From assembly GCA_905205195.1 (NCBI GenBank), contig CAJLCS010000027.1, positions 1 to 25,915 on the forward strand: DNA of 25,915 nt, written 5' to 3'. Origin of the DNA: an uncultured Eubacteriales bacterium (GTDB taxonomy: Bacteria; Bacillota; Clostridia; Oscillospirales; Oscillospiraceae). A program made the position numbers and the translations under genes. Of the stretch, positions 1 through 6,625 are shown piece after piece. Below the pieces are notes generated by a model. That model saw nothing but the letters and a program-made list of their open reading frames with translations, did no database searches and had not been told where the DNA came from. The first letter of the stretch is position 1. The number at the start of each line of letters is the position of its first letter.

Positions 1-10
1 AAAAACGGAA

Positions 11-85
11 ATGGCTACACAGTACAGAAAAGCATACGTCCCGGTTACGCTGGATATAGAGCAGTTTGTTCATCCCCGTGGATGA
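11..85 (+). CDS. possible short ORF or gene remnant
   Basis: A 24-residue reading frame starts with ATG at 11 and ends with TGA at 83-85; the frame is also open back to the window edge. It begins MATQYRKAYVPVTLDIEQ. The YRKAYVPV stretch looks like a real beta-strand start, reminiscent of small hypothetical proteins of Firmicutes, but no family can be named. It may be the tail of a gene starting outside the window or a decayed fragment. Confidence 0.2.
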   Translation: MATQYRKAYVPVTLDIEQFVHPRG

Positions 86-97
86 GCTGCTAAAAGC

Positions 98-129
98 GGA
101 ACAGGCATGACTGAAATCATGCCTGTTCC
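98..129 (-). terminator. stem-loop, probable terminator of the GtrA unit
   Basis: A perfect 13-bp stem (GGAACAGGCATGA and its complement) closes a 6-base loop. Read on the minus strand it lies 38 bases after the GtrA stop codon and is followed by GCTTTTAGC, a short T tract. On the plus strand the bases after the stem are A-rich, so minus-strand termination is more likely. The T tract is weak, so efficiency is uncertain. Confidence 0.45.
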
Positions 130-167
130 AAGAAATTTGAATTTTGCTGTCTTACCAGCAGGGAACC

Positions 168-614
168 TTACGCGCCGGCTTTTTTCCGAAAGACCAGAAG
201 TTTTCCGCACAGGTAATTCAGCCCGATGAGAATCGGCGTCACGATCACCTTCGACAGCATTCCCTTCACGCCAAAAAGCGGCCGGTCCAGCCCCAGCGCC
301 ACCAGCAGCGGCACCAGCACGATTTCCACCGCCCCCACCGCCAGCCGGGTGGAGATGAACGTCAGCAGCTCCGTCACCGCCGTCCGGGGCCGCCAGTCCA
401 TGCTGCGGAACACCCGCAGCTTATTGGCAAAGAACGAAAAGGTCACCGCCGCCACCCAGGCCAGCGTATTGGCCCAGAAAACGCTGCCGTTTCCCGCCGT
501 CTGCCCGCCGAACAGGGCCATCAGGCCGCTGTAGGCCAGCCAGTTCACCAGCGTGGTGGCCACGGAGTAAAACAGGTAGCGTGCCGCCTGCCACAATGTC
601 TGACCGTGCTTCAT
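168..614 (-). CDS. GtrA-like integral membrane protein
   Basis: The 148-residue product has four hydrophobic segments (about 12-35, 45-68, 82-107 and 118-142), short basic loops and a basic C-terminus (VFRKKAGA), the size and layout of the GtrA family. Diagnostic stretches are NWLAY near residue 24, FSFFANKLRVF near 59-69 and IGLNYLCGKLLVF near 130-142. GtrA proteins are thought to move undecaprenyl-phosphate-linked sugars across the membrane for decoration of surface polymers; which sugar is used here is unknown. Its ATG overlaps the stop of the upstream propeller gene in an ATGA arrangement and it has no strong ribosome site of its own, so it is probably translated by coupling. The family is well supported; the role is inference. 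Confidence 0.85.
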   Translation of the reverse strand: MKHGQTLWQAARYLFYSVATTLVNWLAYSGLMALFGGQTAGNGSVFWANTLAWVAAVTFSFFANKLRVFRSMDWRPRTAVTELLTFISTRLAVGAVEIVLVPLLVALGLDRPLFGVKGMLSKVIVTPILIGLNYLCGKLLVFRKKAGA

Positions 615-1831
615 TCGGCATCACCGCCGGTGAGCATGGCGGCCGGGAACCGGGACAGCCGGATATGCTGCCGGTCCACGGTGTAGGAAAGGTAAATGTC
701 CTCCCCTTCCACCCGGGCGAAGGGATAGAAGCAGCTGCCGCCCAGATCCGCCACCAGCACCGGCTCGCTCTTGGCCAGGCAGTCCCGGTTGACCCGCACC
801 ACGCCGAAGCCGTTCCGGTCCAGCGGACCGTGAATCAGGTACAGCTCGCCCTGCCACCAGATGAAGTCCGACCGGGACTGGGTATCCCGGATCAGCGTGG
901 GCACCGTCCACCGGCCCGTCACCAGATCGTAGCAGGTCAAAAAGCCCTGCTGGCAGTCGTACTGCCGCACGAAGTAGAAGCACCGGTCTCCTACCACATA
1001 CACCGCGTTTTCCCACAGGGACAGGTTGAGGAAGTCCGGCGTGGCCACATAATCCCATGTCACCAGGTCCCGGCTTTTGATGATGCAGTTGAAATAGCCG
1101 GAGTAGGCGCCGGTATAGTACCAGGTTTCCCCGTTTTCCGTCCGGGTGGTCAGCTTCTGCATGATGCCGATGTCGGAGAACATCTTTTTATGGGGCAGCC
1201 CCGCCGCCGTCAGGGCGTCCACGATGCCCGTCGTGCTGAAGTCGTTGGTCACGCCGCCCACCCGGAACCGGTTGGGCCGGATGGGACCGAAGGTGCCGTC
1301 TTTCCGGTTGTAGACGCAGTAGAACCGGTAGTACAGGCCGTCTGCCGACGCCGTCCACAGGATATACAGCTCGTCGCCACCCTTGTAAAGCAGAATCGTG
1401 TCGTAGAGCATATCGATGGTCTTCCCGCCCAGCGTGTCGCCCACCTTCTGCACCGTCAGCACCGTCAGCTCCTCCGGCCGGTCCTCGGGGCAGAACGCCA
1501 GCCGGGCCTGCTGATGCAGCGGGTCCTCCGCCGCCGTGGAGGTGTTGGCGTAATAGGTCATGTAAATCATGCCGTCCAGCCGCAGGAAGGTGGAAACGTG
1601 GACCATCCGGTCCGGATCCGTCTCACCCCGGCGGCGGCAGTAGTCCTCCGACCGCTCAAAATCGGCAATTTTGTTGTCCCGCACCGCCGCCGCGCACCGC
1701 GCGCCAAGACGCCGGGCCTTTTCGTCCTGCCCGGGGACCAGGTAGCCGTCGTAGGGCTGAATGGGGGCATCCGGCGTCAGCATTTCGGGCCGGTCCGTTG
1801 GCACATTGGGCGTAAAAATCTGCAAATCCAT
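611..1831 (-). CDS. putative beta-propeller protein, GH43/GH32-like fold
   Basis: A 406-residue protein without signal peptide or membrane segment. It consists of repeated blade-like units rich in aromatic beta strands, for example MIYMTYYANT near 88-97, ELYILWTAS near 154-162, ETWYYTGAYSGYF near 235-247 and DIYLSYTVDR near 378-387. The stretch SRDLVTWDYV (253-262) resembles the strand signature of GH43/GH32/GH130-type five-bladed propellers. I cannot assign catalytic acids or a substrate, so it may be a cytoplasmic glycosidase, a phosphorylase-like enzyme or a non-catalytic relative. The ATG at 1831 is preceded by GAGGAG at a suitable distance. It is the first gene of a unit with GtrA and is divergent from AraC1, which probably controls it. 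The gene is firm; the function is tentative. Confidence 0.8.
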   Translation of the reverse strand: MDLQIFTPNVPTDRPEMLTPDAPIQPYDGYLVPGQDEKARRLGARCAAAVRDNKIADFERSEDYCRRRGETDPDRMVHVSTFLRLDGMIYMTYYANTSTAAEDPLHQQARLAFCPEDRPEELTVLTVQKVGDTLGGKTIDMLYDTILLYKGGDELYILWTASADGLYYRFYCVYNRKDGTFGPIRPNRFRVGGVTNDFSTTGIVDALTAAGLPHKKMFSDIGIMQKLTTRTENGETWYYTGAYSGYFNCIIKSRDLVTWDYVATPDFLNLSLWENAVYVVGDRCFYFVRQYDCQQGFLTCYDLVTGRWTVPTLIRDTQSRSDFIWWQGELYLIHGPLDRNGFGVVRVNRDCLAKSEPVLVADLGGSCFYPFARVEGEDIYLSYTVDRQHIRLSRFPAAMLTGGDAE

Positions 1832-1860
1832 GTCTTTTCCGCTCCTCTTTCCTGAGATGC

Positions 1861-1889
1861 TTGCATTATAGGACAGTTTCTGCTATACT
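1861..1889 (+). promoter_or_regulatory. promoter of AraC1
   Basis: -35 TTGCAT (1861-1866), a 17-bp spacer and -10 TATACT (1884-1889) predict a start near 1896 and a leader of about 47 bases before the AraC1 ATG. It occupies the same DNA as the oppositely directed promoter of the propeller gene. Confidence 0.7.
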
Positions 1890-1893
1890 TCAA
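1865..1893 (-). promoter_or_regulatory. promoter of the propeller-GtrA unit
   Basis: On the minus strand, -35 TTGAAG (1893-1888), a 17-bp spacer and -10 TATAAT (1870-1865) give a good sigma-A promoter with a leader of about 25-30 bases. Its -10 overlaps the -35 of the AraC1 promoter and its -35 overlaps the AraC1 -10, so both cannot be occupied at once. Confidence 0.7.
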
Positions 1894-1898
1894 GTCAA

Positions 1899-1908
1899 AT
1901 ACCGGTAT
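1899..1908. promoter_or_regulatory. 10-bp palindrome, candidate operator
   Basis: The perfect palindrome ATACCGGTAT lies just upstream of the minus-strand -35 and just after the predicted AraC1 start point. The position suits activation of one promoter and repression of the other, but AraC proteins usually bind asymmetric direct repeats, so the assignment is weak. Confidence 0.3.
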
Positions 1909-1942
1909 CAATCGGACAAAATTATCTTTCTTGGGAGGCACC

Positions 1943-2725
1943 ATGTCCTATCTTTATCAATATCATGACGGGCCGCAGATTCTGCACAACCAGAAAATCG
2001 GTTTTGCCCCCCATCTGCACCGGGAAACGGAGATCGTCGTCCTGTTTCAGGGCACCGCCGTGTTGCATCAGGACGGGCGGCGCGATACCATGAAGCCGGG
2101 GGATTTTGCCTTCATCTTTCCGGACTGCGTCCACGGCTACGCCTCCGACGGGCCGGTGGACGTGGGGAAATTCATTTTCGGCACCCGGGCCTTTCCGGAG
2201 CTGGACGCCCTGCTAACCGCCAACCGGCCGGTCTGCCCGGTGGTGTCCGCGCCGGAGCTGACGGACTTTGCCATGCAGGCCATCGACGGCTGCCAGACCG
2301 GCACGCCGCTGGAGCGGCAGGGCTGGCTGGCACTGCTGACCGCCCGGCTTCTCCGGCGCTGCCCGCTGGTGCCCCGGTCGGCCGGTCCCGACTCCACCCT
2401 GACCCGGGTCCTCGGCTACTGCCAGACCCATTTCCGACAGGAGCTGACGCTGCAAGCCGTGGCAGAGGCCCTGTACCTCAGCGAAAGCCACCTGTCCCAC
2501 CTGTTCAGCGCCAAAATCCGGATGCCGTTTCGGGATTATGTGAACCTTCTCCGGGTGGGCGAAGCGGAGGACCTGCTCCGTCGCACCGGGCTGTCCGTCA
2601 CGGAAATCGCCGCCCGCTGCGGCTTCGGCAGCATCCGCAGCCTGAACCGGGCCTTCCTCCGCCACCGGGGCCGGACGCCCCGGGAAATCCGTCAAGCCGC
2701 CGACGCCATGACCCCCGTGCCGTAA
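1943..2725 (+). CDS. AraC-family transcriptional regulator (AraC1)
   Basis: A 260-residue regulator with an N-terminal cupin-like sensing domain (about 1-95, with APHLHRETEIV and GDFAFIFPDCVHGY) and a C-terminal double helix-turn-helix (about 155-250, with LTLQAVAEALYLSESHLSHLF, then VTEIAARCGFGSIRSLNRAF). Such proteins usually bind a small molecule, often a sugar, and activate a neighbouring operon. ATG at 1943 is preferred over an in-frame TTG at 1931 because GGGAGG at 1933-1938 is the ribosome site for it. Divergence from the propeller-GtrA unit, with interlocked promoters, points to that unit as its target. The ligand is unknown. Its stop codon lies in the loop of the following terminator. 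Confidence 0.92.
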   Translation: MSYLYQYHDGPQILHNQKIGFAPHLHRETEIVVLFQGTAVLHQDGRRDTMKPGDFAFIFPDCVHGYASDGPVDVGKFIFGTRAFPELDALLTANRPVCPVVSAPELTDFAMQAIDGCQTGTPLERQGWLALLTARLLRRCPLVPRSAGPDSTLTRVLGYCQTHFRQELTLQAVAEALYLSESHLSHLFSAKIRMPFRDYVNLLRVGEAEDLLRRTGLSVTEIAARCGFGSIRSLNRAFLRHRGRTPREIRQAADAMTPVP

Positions 2726-2747
2726 TCCGGCACGGGGGAGGATTTTT
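2712..2747 (+). terminator. intrinsic terminator of AraC1
   Basis: An 11-bp GC stem (CCCCCGTGCCG with its complement) closes a 5-base loop, TAATC, and is followed by AGGATTTTT. The first three loop bases are the AraC1 stop codon, and the T tract overlaps the stop codon of the converging glycyl radical enzyme gene. Confidence 0.85.
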
Positions 2748-4869
2748 AATGACTGTGGACGGTGCGGGCAATCACTTCGTTTTGCAGATTCCGGTTCAGC
2801 AGGACAAAATAGTCCGAAAAACCGGAAACGCGGACCCGCAGACTCCGGTACGGCTCCGGATTGCTCTGAGCGGCAATCAGGTCCTCCCGGGACAGGGCGT
2901 TGAACTGAAAATGGGTCCCGCCCATCCGGAAATACGTCTCCAGCACCGAAATCAGCTTGTCAAAGGCATTGTCGTCCCGGACCATGGTCGATTCCACCCA
3001 CACATTGGTCACGCTGGGGCCGGTCAGCACATGGTGGGGATCGCACAGCGCCACGGACTTCAGCAGCGCCGTCAGTCCACCCCGATCCCGGCCGCCAGAC
3101 TGGCCAATGCCGAATTGAAGCGCTTCCCCGTCCCGCCGCCCGTCGGGGGTGGCCCGGAGATGGTCGCCGAAAAATTTGTTGTGCTCGTTATAGCCGATCA
3201 GGTTGCCGAACAGCCACTTTTTGCCCAGATAGTTGTCGGTGGAGTTCCACGCCGCCAGACTGTCCATCAGCCGCCGGGCAATGTCGTCGCAGCGGCTGTC
3301 GTCGTTGCCGAAAAACCGCCCTTTGCGGACAATGTAGCTTCGCAGGTCCTCCCAGCCCGCCCAGTTGGCCGCCAGCGCCGCCCGCAGCTGGGCCATCGTG
3401 ACCCGCTTCTCGTCATACACCAGCTGCCGGGTAACGGACAGGCTGTCGATCACGTTGGGCAGGCCGATGAGCAGCCCCACCGCCAGAAACCGGTCCGCAC
3501 CGCCCTGGGTGGCGCTGGCGGCATTGCGGATGCAGCCGTCCAGCAGAAAATTGCTGACCAGATTGCAGTCCCGGCTGCGGATAGCCTGAAACCCCCGGCC
3601 GATCCGGTTGGCCTCCTCCAGATCGTGGAACAGCTCCTTTTCAAACAGGCCGTAGAACTCGTCGAAGGTCCCGGCCTGCTCCGCCGCGTCGCTGCGGAAG
3701 AAGGTGCGTTCCACCGACCGCGCCACATTCATGGCGTCAAAGCCGAACACAATGCCGCCGGGCAGCGCCAGCTCATTGCAGCCGATCATGGTATACTGCA
3801 CCGCCTGGGCATAGGTCAGTCCCTGGGTCTGCATCAGCGCCTGCAGGCGCGGTTCGTCGCTGACGAAGGCAATCCGCTGATTGGCGTCCTTCCGGGCCAG
3901 ATCCATCATTTTGGCAAACACGGCCCGGGGCGTTTTGGCGGTCCAGCGCATGGAAATCTGAGGAATCCAGGTGGGCAGCGCCATCAGTGCCTGCACGATC
4001 AGCATGGAAAAGTCCGTAAATCCGTCCTCACCGTTTTCCCGGTAGCCGCCCACGCAGAAATGGGACTCGCCGCCCCGGTAAAACCGGTCCGACGATTTGG
4101 GGATTCTGGCCTGAATCAGCAGAAACAGCTCCTGCAGGATCGCCGTTGCCTCCGCCTGCGTCAGGGCACCCCGGGCCAGATCCTGCCGGTAGTACGGCTC
4201 CAGATACCGGTCGATCAGGCCGATGCTGTCCGGCAGATAGGAATAGCACACACACAGCGACAGCACCGCCTCATAAAAGCACTCCGCCGGATGCTCCGGC
4301 ACCCGGGTCAGTGCCCGGGACAGGCGGGTCAGATTCCGGCGATAGGCCGGATCTTCCGTCTGCGCCGCCTTCTGCGCCGCCCGCTCGCTGCATTTTTTCA
4401 CGAAATCCAGCATGGCATCGCAGAAATCCCATTGCGTTTTCAGGAAGGTCTCCGCCTCTTTGTCGCCCCGGTGGGCCGCCATGGAGGCGGTGATGTCCGC
4501 CCGGACACCGTCCATGCCACGGCGGATCACCGCCCCGAAGTCTCCCACGGAATGCTGCCATTCAAAGGTCAGCAGATTGTCCACAGGCTGGTTGTAAAAG
4601 GCCCCGGAGCCTTTCTGAAAGTTCTCATGGCCGCTGCGGTTAAACAGGTCCCCCACCACGCTGCCGTCAAAGGTAAGCAGTCCCGTCAGACAGGATTCCT
4701 CCTCGATGCGCGGCTCCTGATTACGGATATAGGCGCACACACGCCTGCTCGCCATCTCCAGCGGCGGCAGGAACAGATCGGTGCGTTCAAATTCCGTCGT
4801 CACCGGCTCCGTCCGCATTTTCCCGGCCACCGTTTTTTCCGTCAGGCTGCGAATTCGTTCCTCCATCAT
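2746..4869 (-). CDS. glycyl radical enzyme (pyruvate formate-lyase-like), substrate unknown
   Basis: The 707-residue protein belongs to the glycyl radical enzyme superfamily. Near the C-terminus is the radical loop VRVSGFSDYF, with Gly683 the predicted radical site, followed by the conserved QNEVIARTVH (696-705). The active-site thiyl cysteine is Cys364 in MIGCNEL, followed by general-base candidate Glu366. FGNDD (520-524) and ATPDGRRDGEAL (573-584) are also typical. It is shorter than pyruvate formate-lyase, glycerol dehydratase or choline lyase (about 760-850). It reads GCNE where the characterised eliminases I recall usually read GCVE, so none of those reactions should be assumed. No radical-SAM activase gene lies in the window; one must act from elsewhere. 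AAGGAGG lies five bases before the ATG and overlaps the stop of the upstream dehydrogenase, so the two form an operon. Likely a dehydratase or lyase on a polyol- or sugar-type substrate, by context only. Confidence 0.93.
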   Translation of the reverse strand: MMEERIRSLTEKTVAGKMRTEPVTTEFERTDLFLPPLEMASRRVCAYIRNQEPRIEEESCLTGLLTFDGSVVGDLFNRSGHENFQKGSGAFYNQPVDNLLTFEWQHSVGDFGAVIRRGMDGVRADITASMAAHRGDKEAETFLKTQWDFCDAMLDFVKKCSERAAQKAAQTEDPAYRRNLTRLSRALTRVPEHPAECFYEAVLSLCVCYSYLPDSIGLIDRYLEPYYRQDLARGALTQAEATAILQELFLLIQARIPKSSDRFYRGGESHFCVGGYRENGEDGFTDFSMLIVQALMALPTWIPQISMRWTAKTPRAVFAKMMDLARKDANQRIAFVSDEPRLQALMQTQGLTYAQAVQYTMIGCNELALPGGIVFGFDAMNVARSVERTFFRSDAAEQAGTFDEFYGLFEKELFHDLEEANRIGRGFQAIRSRDCNLVSNFLLDGCIRNAASATQGGADRFLAVGLLIGLPNVIDSLSVTRQLVYDEKRVTMAQLRAALAANWAGWEDLRSYIVRKGRFFGNDDSRCDDIARRLMDSLAAWNSTDNYLGKKWLFGNLIGYNEHNKFFGDHLRATPDGRRDGEALQFGIGQSGGRDRGGLTALLKSVALCDPHHVLTGPSVTNVWVESTMVRDDNAFDKLISVLETYFRMGGTHFQFNALSREDLIAAQSNPEPYRSLRVRVSGFSDYFVLLNRNLQNEVIARTVHSH

Positions 4870-4879
4870 CCGTTCCTCC

Positions 4880-5620
4880 TTATCGAATGGCGTAAGCCCC
4901 GTCCATGGTCACCGTTTCACCGCAGATCATGGAGGCTTCCCGGCTGAGCAGGTACCAGGCCAGCTCCGCCACCTCCTGCGCCGTTGCGAAGCGCCCCGCC
5001 GGGATCCGGTCGTGACGCAGCGAATCCCCTTCCTTCCAGCCGTTCATGGCCGTGGCCACCGGGCCGGGGGCAATGCCGTTGATGACGATCCCCCGGGGGG
5101 CAAACAGCTTGCCCCATCCCCGGGTCAGGGCGGCGGCCGCCGTCTTGGAGGCGCCGTAAGCACCGTAAGCCGGTTCCCACGCCGCCACGGACGCAATATT
5201 CAGAATATTGCCCGGCACCTGATGGTCCAGCATCCAGCCCACCCCGGCCTGCATTGCAAAAAACAGGCCGGTTTCGTTGACCCGCACCACCGTCTCCCAC
5301 TGTTCCGGCGTCGTCCGGAGCAGCTGCTCCGGGTCCCATTCGTTGTTTTGTGCAAAAAGGCCCGCATTGTTCACCAGAATGTCCAGCCCGCCCAGCAGCC
5401 GGGCTGCCTCGTCCACCCGCTGTCGGGCCTGCTCCACGTTGGCGGTGTCCCACGCCATGGGAATCACCGTCCCCGGCAGCTGACGGACCGCTTCCGCCAG
5501 CGTTTCCTCCTTCCGACCGGTAATCACCACCCGACACCCGTTTTCCGCCAGTTTTCCGGCAATGGCAAAGCCGATCCCCCGGGTTCCGCCGGTTACCAGC
5601 GCTTTCGTTCCCCGCAGCAT
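4880..5620 (-). CDS. short-chain dehydrogenase/reductase (classical SDR)
   Basis: A 246-residue NAD(P)-dependent oxidoreductase of the classical SDR type. It has the cofactor glycine motif TGGTRGIG (10-17), NNAG (84-87), catalytic Ser144 in NIAS, and Tyr155 with Lys159 in YGASK. ITGRKEE at the end of beta strand 2 (residues 34-40) suggests NADP(H) preference, which is inference. The frame is open upstream to 5830, but the ATG at 5620 gives the normal SDR N-terminus and follows a GGGG ribosome site and a strong promoter, whereas the upstream extension would run through that promoter. It ends 10 bases before the glycyl radical enzyme start, so the pair is co-transcribed. It probably reduces or oxidises the carbonyl or alcohol made or consumed by that enzyme. 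The substrate is unknown. Confidence 0.92.
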   Translation of the reverse strand: MLRGTKALVTGGTRGIGFAIAGKLAENGCRVVITGRKEETLAEAVRQLPGTVIPMAWDTANVEQARQRVDEAARLLGGLDILVNNAGLFAQNNEWDPEQLLRTTPEQWETVVRVNETGLFFAMQAGVGWMLDHQVPGNILNIASVAAWEPAYGAYGASKTAAAALTRGWGKLFAPRGIVINGIAPGPVATAMNGWKEGDSLRHDRIPAGRFATAQEVAELAWYLLSREASMICGETVTMDGAYAIR

Positions 5621-5653
5621 GGCAAAATCGCCCCTTTCGCTTTGAATGACTCC

Positions 5654-5682
5654 ATCATACCACGGTCCGGACCGGATGCCAA
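5654..5682 (-). promoter_or_regulatory. promoter of the SDR-glycyl radical enzyme operon with internal palindrome
   Basis: -35 TTGGCA (5682-5677), 17-bp spacer, and -10 TATGAT (5659-5654) with a TG extension. Inside the spacer is a perfect 12-bp palindrome CGGTCCGGACCG (5663-5674), a position where a bound dimer would block RNA polymerase. Confidence 0.7.
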
Positions 5683-5724
5683 TGCTTCCGGCGGCCGATT
5701 TTTTGTCTGAAACGGACATTCTCC

Positions 5725-5753
5725 TTGCCATGCCGCCGGAAACGTGGTAGGAT
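5725..5753 (+). promoter_or_regulatory. promoter of AraC2
   Basis: -35 TTGCCA (5725-5730), 17-bp spacer, and -10 TAGGAT (5748-5753) with TG one base upstream. GGAGG at 5765-5769 is the ribosome site for the ATG at 5778, so the leader is very short (about 18 bases). Confidence 0.6.
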
Positions 5754-5777
5754 GGAAGAAAAAAGGAGGGAATCGAC

Positions 5778-6572
5778 ATGGAACCTGCCTTTCTTCCCTG
5801 GGATGCCACCGTCTTCACCGACACCCTCACCGACCGGACCCCCTATCGGTCCGCAACACCCCGGAATCATGAGAGTCTCTGTCTGGTCACCGCCGGAACA
5901 CTGTGCTACCGCCGGGACGGGGAAACGTATCACGTCCCCGCCGGACAGGTGGGATATATCGCCCGGGGCTCCGTAGACTGGAGCGGCCCGGTGGAGGACG
6001 CCGCGTCTTACATCGCCGTGAATTTTGCCTTCGACCGGCAGGCCGCCTGCCCGGCCCCTACCCTTGCCCTGCCGGTATGCTGCGGCCGGACGCCGGAGCG
6101 ATACCGGCCCCTGTTTCAGGAGGCGCTGGCCTGCTTCCGGGAAAAGGCCCCGGGATACCAAGCCGTCTGCTGTGGCCTGATTCTGCAGCTCATCGGCCTG
6201 CTGGAAAAGGAATGCGCCGCCGATTCCCGGACGCTGACGGCCCGCCGCCGGCTGGACCCGGCCATGGACTGCCTGTTCCGGCGCTGGAACGATCCGCTGC
6301 TGACCGTGGAAGCGCTGGCCGACGCCTGCTCTCTCAGTGGCAAGCAGCTGCGGCGGCTGTTCCGGCAGGTCTACGGTCTGGCACCGCTGGCCTATCTGCA
6401 GCAATACCGCCTGCGTCAGGCCTGCATTCTGCTGGAAAACACCGCCCAGCCGGTGGGAGCCGTGGCCGCCGTCTGCGGCTTTTCGGACGTGTACGGCTTC
6501 AGCCACTGCTTCCGCCGCCACTTCGGCTGTACCCCCTCCGCCTATCGCAGCCGCGCCGACGCTGCCGATTGA
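5778..6572 (+). CDS. AraC-family transcriptional regulator (AraC2)
   Basis: A 264-residue protein with a beta-rich N-terminal sensing half (about 1-95, with LCLVTAGTLCYRRDGETYHV and GQVGYIARG) and a C-terminal double helix-turn-helix (about 160-258, with LTVEALADACSLSGKQLRRLF and AVAAVCGFSDVYGFSHCFRRHFG split over two helices). It is divergent from the SDR-glycyl radical enzyme operon, its most likely target. The start at 5778 is supported by AAAAGGAGGG eight bases upstream. The N-terminal half is unusually rich in cysteine around 91-132 (for example VCCG and VCCGL), which is odd for the family. No terminator follows; the stop codon overlaps the -35 box of the sortase promoter, so some read-through into the sortase is possible. 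Confidence 0.9.
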   Translation: MEPAFLPWDATVFTDTLTDRTPYRSATPRNHESLCLVTAGTLCYRRDGETYHVPAGQVGYIARGSVDWSGPVEDAASYIAVNFAFDRQAACPAPTLALPVCCGRTPERYRPLFQEALACFREKAPGYQAVCCGLILQLIGLLEKECAADSRTLTARRRLDPAMDCLFRRWNDPLLTVEALADACSLSGKQLRRLFRQVYGLAPLAYLQQYRLRQACILLENTAQPVGAVAAVCGFSDVYGFSHCFRRHFGCTPSAYRSRADAAD

Positions 6573-6597
6573 CAAACGCCCCGGCGGACGGTATAAT
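6569..6597 (+). promoter_or_regulatory. perfect-consensus promoter of the sortase gene
   Basis: TTGACA (6569-6574), a 17-bp spacer and TATAAT (6592-6597) match the sigma-A consensus at all 12 positions. The -35 box includes the TGA stop codon of AraC2. Confidence 0.88.
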
Positions 6598-6625
6598 AAC
6601 GAAAACACCTCCGGGAGGTTTTTCC

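Noticed and set aside
2749..4947. A 732-codon open frame opposite the glycyl radical enzyme
   Set aside because: Shadow of a gene with clear active-site motifs; no domain of its own.
5621..5830. N-terminal extension of the SDR
   Set aside because: The extra 70 codons run through the operon promoter and across the AraC2 start; the protein from 5620 has the normal SDR N-terminus.
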